DNA from: Schistocerca nitens
Taxonomy: Eukaryota; Arthropoda; Insecta; Orthoptera; Acrididae
DNA length: 64,000 bases
NCBI RefSeq assembly: GCF_023898315.1
Contig: NC_064619.1
Coordinates: 344,668,650 to 344,732,649, forward strand
Direction: 5' to 3'
Shown here: positions 27,801 through 38,850 of the stretch, piece by piece
How the letters are laid out: each line of letters starts with the position of its first letter
Numbering within the stretch: position 1 is the first letter of the stretch
The notes under the pieces: model-generated
What the model saw: only the letters and a program-made list of their open reading frames with translations
What the model was told of the DNA's origin: nothing
Databases searched by the model: none
Program-made: the position numbers and the translations under genes

Positions 27801-28575
27801 AGTATTCATCATGTGTGATCCCAAGCGTTCGTAATTATCGCAACAGTTAAATGTTCCAGGCTATTTCTATTCAAGATATTTGTCTACCGTGCCGGACGAA
27901 GGAAACTTCTCACATTTAGACACAACGTGTGCTTGGTTTTCTGCTACACTGATCACCTTAATCGATCTGCGTTCAGTTAGAGTGAACACGCTCATATGAA
28001 TCACAACTTGCTGCAGTGCCATTGTACAATGCCGAAAAATTGACAAAGTATTCATCATGTGTGATCCCGAGCGGTCGTAATTATCGCAACAGTTAAATGT
28101 TCCAGGCTATTTCTATTCAAGAAATTTGTCTACCGTGCCGGAAGAAGGAATCTTCTCACATTTAGACACAACGTGTGCTTGGTTTTCTGCTACACTGATC
28201 ACCTTAATCGATCTGCGTTCAGTTAGTTTGAACACGCTCATATGAATCACAACTTGCTGCAGTGCCATTTTACAATGCCGAAAAATTGATCAAGTATTCA
28301 TCATGTGTGATCTCGAGCGGTCGTAATTATCGCAACAGTTAAAAGTTAGAGGCTATTTCTATTCAAGAAATTTGTCTACCGTGCCGGAAGAAGGAAACTT
28401 CTCACATTTAGACACAACGTGTGCTTGGTTTTCTGCTACACTGATCACCTTAATCGATCTGCGTTCAGTTAGAGTGAACACGCTCATATGAATCACAACT
28501 TGCTGCAGTGCCATTTTACAATGCCGAAAAATTGATAAAGTATTCATCATGTGTGATCTCGAGTGGTCGTAATTA
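24887..28575. repeat. Higher-order repeat D, long form (15 monomers, 3689 bp)
   Basis: The same marker order as the 13-mer but with two extra single monomers. The offset between the copies steps from 3197 bp to 3443 bp (extra monomer near 25408-25599) and then to 3689 bp (extra monomer near 27129-27320). 3197 plus twice 246 is exactly 3689, so the two forms differ by two clean one-monomer gains or losses. Confidence 0.85.
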
Positions 28576-30044
28576 TCGCAACAGTTAAATGTTCCAGGCT
28601 ATTTCTATTCAAGAAATTTGTCTACCGTGCCGGAAGAAGGAAACTTCTCACATTTCGACACAACGTGTGCTTGGTTTTCTGCTACACTGATCACCTTAAT
28701 CGATCTGCGTTCAGTTAGAGTGAACACGCTCATATGAATCACAACTTGCTGCAGTGCCATTTTACAATGCCGAAAAATTGATAAAGTATTCATCATGTGT
28801 GATCCAGAGCGTTCGTAATTATCGCAACAGTTAAATGTTCCAGGCTATTTCTATTCAAGATATTTGTCTACCATGCCGGACGAAGGAAACTTCTCACATT
28901 TAGACACAACGTGTGCTTGGTTTTCTGCTACACTGATCACCTTAATCGATCTGCGTTCAGTTAGAGTGAACACATATGAATCACAAGTTGCTGCAGTGCC
29001 ATTTTACAATGCCGAAAAATTGATAAAGTATTCATCATGTGTGATCTCGAGCGGTCGTAATTATCGCAACAGTTAAATGTTCCAGGCTATTTCTATTCAA
29101 GAAATTTGTCTACCGTGCCAGAAGAAGGAAACTTCTCACATTTAGACACAACGTGTGCTTGGTTTTCTGCTACACTGATCACCTTAATCGATCTGCGTTC
29201 AGTTAGAGTGAACACGCTCATATGAATCACAACTTGCTGCAGTGCCATTTTACAATGCCGAAAAATTGATAAAGTATTCATCATGTGTGATCTCGAGCGG
29301 TCGTAATTATCGCAACAGTTAAATGTTCCAGGCTATTTCTATTCAAAAAATTTGTCCACCGTGCCGGAAGAAGGAAACTTCTCACATTTAGACACAACGT
29401 GTGCTTGGTTTTCTGCTACACTGATCACCTTAATCGATCTGCGTTCAGTTAGAGTGAACACGCTCATATGAATCACAAGTTGCTGCAGTGCCATTTTACA
29501 ATGCCGAAAAATTGATAAAGTATTCATCATGTGTGATCTCGAGTGGTCGTAATTATCGCAACAGTTAAATGTTCTAGGCTATTTCTATTCAAGAAATTTG
29601 TCTACCGTGCCGGAAGAAGGGAACTTCTCACATTTAGACACAACGTGTGCTTGGTTTTCTGCTACACTGATCACCTTAATCGATCTGCGTTCAGTTAGAG
29701 TGAACACGCTCATATGAATCACAACTTGCTGCAGTGCCATTTTACAATGCCGAAAAATGGACAAAGTATTCATCATGTGTGATCTCGAGCGGTCGTAATT
29801 ATCGCAACAGTTAAATGTTCCAGGCTATTTCTATTCAAGAAATTTGTCTACCATGCCGGAAGAAGGAAACTTCTCACATTTCGACACAACGTGTGCTTGG
29901 TTTTCTGCTACACTGATCACCTTAATCGATCTGCGTTCAGTTAGAGTGAACACGCTCATATGAATCACAACTTGCTGCAGTGCCATTTTACAATGCCGAA
30001 AAATTGATAAAGTACTCATCATGTGTGATCTCGAGCGGTCGTAA

Positions 30045-32012
30045 TTATCGCAACAGTTAAAAGTTCCAGGCTATTTCTATTCAAGAAATTTGTCTACCGT
30101 GCGGGAAGAAGGAAACTTCTCACATTTAGACACAACGTGTGCTTGGTTTTCTGCTACACTGATCACCTTAATCGATCTGCGTTCAGTTAGAGTGAACACG
30201 CTCATATGAATCACAAGTTGCTGCAGTGCCATTTTACAATGCCGAAAAATTGACAAAGTATTCATCATGTGTGATCTCGAGCGGTCGTAATTATCGCAAC
30301 AGTTAAATGTTCCAGGCTATTTCTATTCAAGAAATTTGTCTACCGTGCTGGAAGAAGGAAACTTCTCACATTTAGACACAACGTGTGCTTGGTTTTCTGC
30401 TACACTGATCACCTTAATCGATCTGCGTTCAGTGAGAGTGAACACGCTCATATGAATCACAACTTGCTGCAGTGCCATTTTACAATGCCGAAAAATTGAC
30501 AAAGTATTCATCATGTGTGATCTCGAGCGGTCGTAATTATCGCAACAGTTAAATGTTCCAGGCTATTTCTATTCAAGTAATTTCTCTACCGTGCTGGAAG
30601 AAGGAAACTTCTCACATTTCGACACAACGTGTGCTTGGTTTTCTGCTACACTGATCACCTTAATCGATCTGCGTTCAGTTAGAGTGAACACGCTCATATG
30701 AATCACAAGTTGCTGCAGTGCCATTTTACAATGCCGAAAAATTGATAAAGTATTCATCATGTGTGATCTCGAGCGGTAGTAATTATCGCAACAGTTAAAT
30801 GTTCCAGGCTATTTCTATTCAAGAAATTTGTCTACCGTGCCGGAAGAAGGAATCTTCTCACATTTAGACACAACGTGTGCTTGGTTTTCTGCTACACTGA
30901 TCACCTTAATCGATCTGCGTTCAGTTAGAGTGAACACGCTTATATGAATCACAACTTGCTGCAGTGCCATTTTACAATGCCGAAAAATTGATAAAGTATT
31001 CATCATGTGTGATCTCGAGCGGTCGTAATTATCGCAACAGTTAAATGTTCCAGGCTATTTCTATTCAAGAAATTTGTCTACCGTGCCGGAAGAAGGAATC
31101 TTCTCACATTTAGACACAACGTGTTCTTGGTTTTCTGCTACACTGATCACCTTAATCGATCTGCGTTCAGTTAGAGTGAACACGCTCATATGAATCACAA
31201 GTTGCTGAAGTGCCATTTTACAATGCCGAAAAATTGATAAAGTATTCATCATGTGTGATCTCGAGCAGTCGTAATTATCGCAACAGTTAAATGTTCCAGG
31301 CTATTTCTATTCAAGAAATTTGTCTACTGTGCCGGAAGAAGGAAACTTCTCACATTTAGACACAACGTGTGCTTGGTTTTCTGCTACACTGATCACCTTA
31401 ATCGATCTGCGTTCAGTTAGAGTGAACACGCTCATATGAATCACAACTTGCTGCAGTGCCATTTTACAATGCCGAAAAATTGATAAAGTATTCATCATGT
31501 GTGATCTCGAGCAGTCGTAATTATCACAACAGTTAAATGTTCCAGGCTATTTCTATTCAAGAAATTTGTCTACTGTGCCAGAAGAAGGAAACTTGTCACA
31601 TTTAGACACAACGTGTGCTTGGTTTTCTGCTACACTGATCACCTTAATCGATCTGCGTTCAGTTAGAGTGAACACGCTCATATGAATCACAAGTTGCTGC
31701 AGTGCCATATTACAATGCCGAAAAATTGATGAAGTATTTATCATGTGTGATATCGAGCGGTCGTAATTATCGCAACAGTTAAATGTTCCAGGCTATTTCT
31801 ATTCAAGAAATTTGTCTACCGTGCCGGAAGAAGGAATCTTCTCACATTTCGACACAACGTGTGCTTGGTTTTCTGCTACACTGATCACCTTAATCGATCT
31901 GCGTTCAGTTAGAGTGAACACGCTCATATGAATCACAACTTGCTGCAGTGCCATTTTACAATGCCGAAAAATTGATAAAGTATTCATCATGTGTGATCTC
32001 GAGCGGTCGTAA
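30045..32012. repeat. Higher-order repeat E, copy 1 (8 monomers, 1968 bp)
   Basis: Eight-monomer unit of exactly 8 x 246 bp. Markers: two successive 'gtgctggaag' monomers, 'gtaatttctctacc' (about 30576 and 32544), 'gcggtagtaatt' (about 30774 and 32742) and 'catattacaatg' with 'gatgaagtatt' (about 31705 and 33673). Divergence between copies is a handful of bases. Confidence 0.85.
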
Positions 32013-33980
32013 TTATCGCAACAGTTAAATGTTCCAGGCTATTTCTATTCAAGAAATTTGTCTACCGTGCCGGAAGAAGGAAACTTCTCACATTTAGACA
32101 CAACGTGTGCTTGGTTTTCTGCTACACTGATCACCTTAATCGATCTGCGTTCAGTTAGAGTGAACACGCTCATATGAATCACAAGTTGCTGCAGTGCCAT
32201 TTTACAATGCCGAAAAATTGACAAAGTATTCATCATGTGTGATCTCGAGCGGTCGTAATTATCGCAACAGTTAAATGTTCCAGGCTATTTCTATTCAAGA
32301 AATTTGTCTACCGTGCTGGAAGAAGGAAACTTCTCACATTTAGACACAACGTGTGCTTGGTTTTCTGCTACACTGATCACCTTAATCGATCTGCGTTCAG
32401 TTAGAGTGAACACGCTCATATGAATCACAACTTGCTGCAGTGCCATTTTACAATGCCGAAAAATTGACAAAGTATTCATCATGTGTGATCTCGAGCGGTC
32501 GTAATTATCGCAACAGTTAAATGTTCCAGGCTATTTCTATTCAAGTAATTTCTCTACCGTGCTGGAAGAAGGAAACTTCTCACATTTAGACACAACGTGT
32601 GCTTGGTTTTCTGCTACACTGATCACCTTAATCGATCTGCGTTCAGTTAGAGTGAACACGCTCATATGAATCACAACTTGCTGCAGTGCCATTTTACAAT
32701 GCCGAAAAATTGATAAAGTATTCATCATGTGTGATCTCGAGCGGTAGTAATTATCGCAACAGTTAAATGTTCCAGGCTATTTCTATTCAAGAAATTTGTC
32801 TACCGTGCCGGAAGAAGGAATCTTCTCACATTTAGACACAACGTGTGCTTGGTTTTCTGCTACACTGATCACCTTAATCGATCTGCGTTCAGTTAGAGTG
32901 AACACGCTCATATGAATCACAAGTTGCTGCAGTGCCATTTTACAATGCCGAAAAATTGATAAAGTATTCATCATGTGTGATCTCGAGCAGTCGTAATTAT
33001 CGCAACAGTTAAATGTTCCAGGCTATTTCTATTCAAGAAATTTGTCTACCGTGCCGGAAGAAGGAATCTTCTCACATTTAGACACAACGTGTGCTTGGTT
33101 TTCTGCTACACTGATCACCTTAATCGATCTGCGTTCAGTTAGAGTGAACACGCTCATATGAATCACAAGTTGCTGCAGTGCCATTTTACAATGCCGAAAA
33201 ATTGATAAAGTATTCATCATGTGTGATCTCGAGCAGTCGTAATTATCGCAACAGTTAAATGTTCCAGGCTATTTCTATTCAAGAAATTTGTCTACTGTGC
33301 CGGAAGAAGGAAACTTCTCACATTTAGACACAACGTGTGCTTGGTTTTCTGCTACACTGATCACCTTAATCGATCTGCGTTCAGTTAGAGTGAACACGCT
33401 CATATGAATCACAACTTGCTGCAGTGCCATTTTACAATGCCGAAAAATTGATAAAGTATTCATCATGTGTGATCTCGAGCAGTCGTAATTATCGCAACAG
33501 TTAAATGTTCCAGGCTATTTCTATTCAAGAAATTTGTCTACTGTGCCGGAAGAAGGAAACTTGTCACATTTAGACACAACGTGTGCTTGGTTTTCTGCTA
33601 CACTGATCACCTTAATCGATCTGCGTTCAGTTAGAGTGAACACGCTCATATGAATCACAAGTTGCTGCAGTGCCATATTACAATGCCGAAAAATTGATGA
33701 AGTATTCATCATGTGTGATCTCGAGCGGTCGTAATTATCGCAACAGTTAAATGTTCCAGGCTATTTCTATTCAAGAAATTTGTCTACCGTGCCGGAAGAA
33801 GGAAACTTCTCACATTTAGACACAACGTGTGCTTGGTTTTCTGCTACACTGATCACCTTAATCGATCTGCGTTCAGTTAGTTTGAACACGCTCATATGAA
33901 TCACAACTTGCTGCAGTGCCATTTTACAATGCCGAAAAATTGATAAAGTATTCATCATGTGTGATCTCGAGCGGTCGTAA
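32013..33980. repeat. Higher-order repeat E, copy 2, last unit before the array edge
   Basis: Second copy of the 8-mer, directly abutting copy 1 and running almost to the end of the satellite at 34008. Its position makes it the terminal higher-order unit in this window. Confidence 0.8.
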
Positions 33981-34008
33981 TTATCGCAACAGTTAAATGT
34001 TCCAGGCT

Positions 34009-34231
34009 GTTATGCTACAGACGAATAGATTACCTTTTTAAACACTACTGTTCGTAGTCGTCTGCGAGTCTCTCTATAATTCCTCCTCCCTCTTGGGTAA
34101 ATATTATATGTTAGTTACTCCAATAATTAGTAAAAAGGAGAGGATATGGAATTATCTTAACGACGGGAACGAATTTTCGTTGGATCAGCACAATCTCTAA
34201 TTGTTGCTTCGCTACAAATATATTGATGTAT
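34009..34231. other. Unassigned sequence between the satellite edge and the first SINE
   Basis: Begins at the satellite break ('gttatgctacag'). AT-rich, with no recognisable gene or repeat, and no further satellite-like sequence to the right. Confidence 0.6.
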
Positions 34232-34438
34232 GGCCGGCCGCTGTGACCGAGCGCTTCTAGGCGCTTCAGTGCGGAACTATGCTGCTGCTACGGTCGCAGG
34301 TTCGAATCCCGCCTCAGGCATGGATGTGTGTGATGTCCTTAGGTTTGTTAGGTTTAAGTAGTTCTACGTCTGGGGACTGATGACCTCAGATGTTCAGTGC
34401 CATAGTGCTCAGAGCCATTTGAACCATTTGAACCAAGC
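34232..34438 (+). mobile_element. tRNA-headed SINE, full length
   Basis: The head resembles a class II (Leu/Ser-like) tRNA: a box A-like 'tgaccgagcg' at about 34243 and a box B-like GGTTCGAATCC at about 34299. The body carries 'gatgtccttagg' and 'gactgatgacctcag' and ends in a duplicated 'ccatttgaa'. It is flanked by a perfect 10 bp target-site duplication, TGATGTATGG, at 34224-34233 and 34439-34448. It would be transcribed by RNA polymerase III and mobilised by LINE proteins (family knowledge). Confidence 0.92.
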
Positions 34439-34448
34439 TGATGTATGG

Positions 34449-34868
34449 TCTTGGAGAGTAATGTGAGTATTTAAAGCTACTACTACCGTATGAGAGTGCT
34501 ACTCCTGTCCTTTAAATGGATCGGACTTTCAAAACCAAATTCTGAAGAAACAGCAGGCTCTTCTACTGATCATGCAGTGGTAGGTCGCAGCAACGGCTGC
34601 CGATTAACTGATCAATAGCATCTCTGTATTAGTAACAACCTACGTCGTTTTCGCCACAGATTACACCTCTGAAAAAAACATTCAGAATCAGCGTTAGTCC
34701 ACGAAATACTCTTAACACTACACCTCGTTAAATCATATGTAATTAGTTTAAATGATACAAAACTATTACCTTCTACTACCCTTGCAACAGATATGACCGC
34801 AAGAGACAAGTATGGAAAGTATGAAAAGTTTTCAGAGAAAAACATTACGAAAAAACTACAGAGAATAT
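34449..34868. other. Unassigned AT-rich sequence
   Basis: No motif-supported coding frame and no repeat I recognise. A 120-codon minus-strand frame over 34612-34974 has no recognisable domain and runs into the transposon end that follows. Confidence 0.4.
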
Positions 34869-35005
34869 ACACTGAGGTGACAAAAGTCATGGGATAACTA
34901 ACTGCACATATACAGATAGTGGTAACAGCGCACACACAAGGAATAAAAGGGCAGTGCACTGGCGGAGATGTCATTTGTACTCAGGTGATTCATGTGAATT
35001 TCGCT
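34869..35005 (+). mobile_element. Terminal fragment of a Tc1/mariner-type DNA transposon (likely)
   Basis: 'acactgaggtgacaaaagtc' followed by 'atgggata' matches, from memory, the terminal inverted repeat of an abundant orthopteran Tc1-like family. The next 100 bases, up to 'caggtgattcatgtgaa', fit that family's subterminal region. No opposite terminus or transposase is seen within the next 400 bp, so this is a one-ended or internally rearranged remnant. Confidence 0.45.
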
Positions 35006-35268
35006 CTAGGAGTTGGTTAAAATTGCTGATGGCTGACGTAGGCCTAGCAGTGCCTTCTGTTGTGGGAGTGGAAAACTTAAAAATCACGTACAGTCTATGA
35101 GGAGCTATCAAACGAAGTGGAAACGTGAAAACAGGTACCACTATTCCCGATCTCAAAGGCCAAATGTCTGCATCTCCTAAAGGTGGGTACGGGAGTAAGC
35201 AACTAAGCATTTAATGCGCCATCATATCTATTGTTTCACAGCAAGAACACAACCAATCACTGGAAATT
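35006..35268. other. Unassigned sequence
   Basis: Lies between the transposon terminus and the 3' tail of the LINE. Nothing I can name. Confidence 0.4.
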
Positions 35269-35480
35269 TATTTATTTATTGATTTATTTAACCTGGCGAG
35301 GCCCTCTCTCACATATAAACAGGCACTCTACATATTTTGCGTTCATATGTTTTAGTAGGCATGTTAAACTACATCTAGTAAACAAAGTGAAATAAACAAT
35401 TACAAAGGTGCTCTTGGAAAAATGCATACCCATACAGTTTATATTCTCAGATGATAAGTACTGCAATAATTTGACATTAT

Positions 35481-35804
35481 AAATTATAGAATGCAGGAAT
35501 TAGTCATCCTTTTTAGATTTATTGTGCAAATCCATATTTCGGCTAATAGCTAGCCATTCTCAATGCGCTATTTTTTTATTCTCAATGCATGTAAGTCCCT
35601 GACTGTGACTGATGCCCGAACAACAGGGACTTACATGCACTGGGAATAAGAAAATAGCGCATTGAGAATGGCTAGCTACTAGCCGAAATATGGATTTGCG
35701 TAATAAAATCTAAAAAGGACGACTGATTACTGCACTGTATAATTTATAAGTCACATACAGTCGCTGAGTGCATCCACTTTCCGAATTGAAGATAACCTTA
35801 ATTA
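35481..35804 (-). mobile_element. Fold-back MITE-like element, copy 1
   Basis: Arms of about 120 bp (about 35481-35603 and 35624-35745) are imperfect inverted repeats around a short centre, sharing 'tagccattctcaatgcgct', 'atttcggctaatagc' and 'catgtaagtccctg'. One side has an extra 55 bp extension ending 'aattgaagataacc'. The 8 bp direct repeat GACATTAT at 35473-35480 and 35805-35812 fits a target-site duplication. No coding capacity, so it would depend on another element's transposase. It interrupts the 3' region of the LINE. Confidence 0.8.
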
Positions 35805-37327
35805 GACATTATGATAAAGACAGATTTCAGTTAGGATAGCTAGCAGCAGTGGGTATGAGGGAAACCGATGGTGAAGGTAGAGGAAGAATACAGACGTGAT
35901 GAAACATAAGGGAAAAGAAGATTGCGCGGCTAATGGAGATAGAAGAAGGAAAAGGAGCAGGATAGGAGACACTAGCTTTTCTATTTGACAGAGGGGAACA
36001 TTGGCCTTGTACTTTAATTTTGTGGAAAGCGTTATCAGGATGATAGTAGGAAATACTTCAACTTTTCGTAAAAGGAACACGGGATTAAATTTTGCGCAAA
36101 TCAGGGGCAGTTTGTTTCGGAGGTGGACAGCGGCAACAGAGAAGGAGTTTGCAAATGTTTTTGTTTTGTGAGTGGGCACAGTTAGGATACCAAATAAAAG
36201 TGACCTCGTGTTTCGATTATGATAGCATGAAAGGTGTTTAATCTCTGACGCTAATTGGGGTGCTTGCGCAATGAGGAGCCGGTGAAGTAGACATAGAGTG
36301 TGGTAGTCATCCAATTTGTCCGGCCACAGCCACCGTAGCTGGGAGCATCAAGCACTAATACGATCGTATCGGCGAATGTTGCAGGTGTAACGCACACTGG
36401 CATTCGTGGTTAGTTCTAACCGTCTTTATTTTCTCTACTCATGCCATGTTGAGTTACATCACGATACTGAAGGTTCGGTAGAACGATTTCTTGCACGAGC
36501 TGGCGTTTCATGTCCTGTGGAAATACCTTCCGAAACATTTTGAGAGTATAGAGACAAGCGAACGTCTTCCGGCACACTGCGGCTGTATTCTATGCCCAGT
36601 TGAGATGCTCATCCAAAGTTAGATCCAAGTTCTTAACTGTTTTCTGATATGGTACTGGAATACCGTCGAGCAGAATAGGAGGCAGCCGTTCACGGAAATC
36701 TGAACTTATTAATTTCTGATGATCTATTATGATTACTTGTGTCTTTTTTACAGTTAGTTTAAGCCCAGGTTTTTCGCCCATGTTATCATTGGACACAGAT
36801 TATCATTCATGTGAACAATTGCAGTGTTTATATCTTCAGGTCTGACGCTTAGGTACAGCTGGAGGTTGTAGGCATAGAAATGATATTTACAGGAGGACAG
36901 AACCGATGAAATGTCATTGACATATAAGGAAAACAAAAGAGGGCCTAAGATTGATTTTTGTGACGCTTCTGAGGAGACATGTTTCCAGGAAGATTTTTCA
37001 TTTATAAAGACAACACATTGCTGCCTGTTTTTTAAGTAGCTTTCAAGCCACCTCATTGAACTACTTAAACATAGCATATTTCTGAGCAATATGTCAAAGT
37101 TAACAGTGTCGAAAACTTTGCTGAAGTCTAGTAGCGTCACTATTGTTGCTTTTCGGCTGTCGATGGCATATTTCAGGTCATAAGTTACTTTAATTAGAGT
37201 AGTGTTTGTGCTGTGGTGTTTACGGAAACCAGATTGAAATTTGTCATATAGGTTGAATTCATGCAGGCGTTCAGTGATTTGATCATGAACAATATATTCA
37301 AATGTTTTGCAAACAGCAGGCAGTATG

Positions 37328-37521
37328 GTTCAAATGACTCTAAGCACTATGGGACGTAACATCTGAGGTCGTTAGTCCCCTAGACTTAGAACTAAGTAAA
37401 CCTAACTAACCTAAGGACATCACACGCATCCATGCCCGAGGCAGGATTCGAACCTGCGACCGTAGCAGCCGCGTTGTTCCGGACTGAAGCGGCTACAACC
37501 GCTCGGCCACCGCGGTCGGCC
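37328..37521 (-). mobile_element. tRNA-headed SINE inserted in the LINE
   Basis: Minus-strand SINE with box B complement 'ggattcgaacc' at about 37443 and head at the right-hand end ('gctcggccaccgcggtcggcc'). A perfect 11 bp target-site duplication, CAGGCAGTATG, lies at 37317-37327 and 37522-37532. It is younger than the LINE copy it splits. Confidence 0.92.
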
Positions 37522-38330
37522 CAGGCAGTATGCTAATTGGTCGGTAAACACTAGGCAGTTACGGGTTTTCGATCTTAGGGATGGGTCGGATTATGCTTTT
37601 TTCCATGCAACGGGCTATATTCCGTTCTCGAGGGAAAAATTAAATATGTTAGTTAAGACGGGTACCAAGATATCGGCAACATTCTTAATCATGGTTATAC
37701 TGATACTGTCATAGCCTGTCGCATCAGAAGATATTCTCATTATTGCTTTTTTGCCGTATCTACTGCTATGTATTTTGGATTGAAGGTATCGTGGTTAATT
37801 ATTCAGTTAGGGAATTCTTGTGGACGGTAATTATCAGCCGTATGGGTATTCAGAGGCGCAGAGAATAATTCATTTAATTAGTTAGCTGAGACCTGAAAAG
37901 CAGTTTCCGATTTTGCCTTTCCCACCCCCAAGCTACTGGGATTCTTCCACAGAGCCGTGGGCGTCAGATCGCTGCATACAAGGAAGCGAACATGCCTGAT
38001 TTTGGGATTGCAAATACATTGTTTCACTCTGTTCCGTAGCTTCCTGTATTCTTCGAAATGCTCGGGTTTCGGATCCACCTTGAAACGCCTGTGGGCAGCA
38101 TCCCTATTATTCATCATTTGACTTAATTCAGTTGTCAGCCATGGAGCAGGAGATTTTCTTACACGGATTGTGCGTAAAGAAGCATGTTTGTCATAGAGGG
38201 CAGTTAGTTTATCACCAAGTTAATTGATTTTGCCATCGATTGCAGTTTCTCTGATTACTTGATGCCATGAGATTTCTGAGAAATCGGCTGTTAGAGCGTG
38301 AATATCAATACGTTTCATGTTCCTACAACT

Positions 38331-38841
38331 TATTTAATTTATTAAGGAAATGACAATTGAATTTATTAATGAGGAAAAGCATTCTATGAGGTACAAGTAG
38401 GCTCTCCTTTTGCATAACCTATTTGAACTTACTCCAGTTACGCGTTATTATTACTATTGTTTTTGTTGTGGTTGCTGTTATGCTTATAGTATCTCATTAC
38501 CCTTCGAACAGTTGGCGCTAGTATAAATTACGAAAATTGCGCCTAATGCAAGTAGCGTGGCAGTTCTTTGTGGCTCAAACTGGATGTCAGATGCTTTCCG
38601 TGACTAGCTAGTTAATTTGGGGCTGTGTTTAGTATTATAATAATATTATTATAGGCGCACTTTTCAATTGTGGTCTGATGTAAGATACATTCAAAAAATG
38701 TGACTCTGATGTGCGCAAACACAGCACTTACGTGATTAGAATTGCATATCACAACTAAACGTGCTGTCAGTAATCTGGCCCAGCCAGCGGTGATCTCAGT
38801 ACCCCATAAACTGCTATTGCTTACCGGAAATGACCACAGTT
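38331..38841. other. Unassigned sequence upstream of the second fold-back element
   Basis: AT-rich, with a 'gttattattactattg' low-complexity patch near 38445. No gene or named repeat is seen. Confidence 0.4.
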
Positions 38842-38850
38842 TCTATTTGG

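Larger units (their letters stand above)
1..34008. repeat. 246 bp satellite DNA array, about 138 monomers
   Basis: A head-to-tail array whose landmark words recur every 246 bp: CTCGAG, TTCAAGAA, TGATCACC, AATCGATC, CATATGAATC and GCTGCAGTGCC. Monomers differ by scattered substitutions and a few recurrent indels: a 1 bp loss giving 'aatcaagaattt', a 4 bp loss of 'gctc' before ATATGAATC, and 1-2 bp losses in the 'gtaactatgcaac' stretch. No transposon interrupts the 34 kb. The left end lies outside the window; the right end is sharp, breaking within a monomer after 'ttccaggct'. The minus strand of each monomer carries a 63-codon open frame, which I treat as a by-product of the repeat. The family is not one I can name. 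Role unknown; heterochromatic, centromeric or subtelomeric placement is only inference. Confidence 0.98.
35269..38330 (-). pseudogene. Decayed jockey-like LINE, reverse-transcriptase region and 3' tail, with two nested insertions
   Basis: Read on the minus strand. Residues encoded near 38320-37880 give a pre-RT region with 'APWLTTELSQMMN'. At 37140-36754 come RT palm motifs: 'LLDFSKVFDTVN' holding the first catalytic Asp, and 'SILGPLLFSLYVND'. The normal Y-A-D-D box reads Y-A-Y-N at residues 89-92 of that frame, so the polymerase is catalytically dead. At 36796-36590 is a C-terminal RT segment ('VKNLDLTLDEHLNW'), and at 36314-36050 the tail region ('HNRNTRSLLFGI'). Stops and frameshifts separate these pieces. 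The 3' end is an AAATAAAT-type tail at 35269-35290. The 5' endonuclease part is absent. A fold-back element and a SINE are inserted within it. Confidence 0.85.

Noticed and set aside
4175-29076. Plus-strand 62-70 codon frames in the satellite (e.g. 4175-4384, 11661-11873, 22401-22589)
   Set aside because: They appear only in monomers with small indels that shift the frame, and lie wholly within satellite sequence.
92-33958. More than one hundred near-identical 63-82 codon minus-strand frames as a tandem gene family
   Set aside because: They have the 246 bp satellite period, no flanking gene signals, mostly amino-acid-changing variation and frequent stop or frameshift variants. They are by-products of the repeat.
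1-34008. CRISPR array
   Set aside because: There are no unique spacers: the whole 246 bp unit repeats, and the surrounding sequence is eukaryotic.
1-34008. CENP-B box in the satellite monomer
   Set aside because: The nearest candidates around 'cgttcgtaattatcgc' lack the required CGGG core, so centromere identity is not supported by this motif.
34243-34310. Functional tRNA genes in the flank
   Set aside because: Every box A/box B pair found continues into SINE body sequence and is flanked by target-site duplications, so none stands alone as a tRNA gene.
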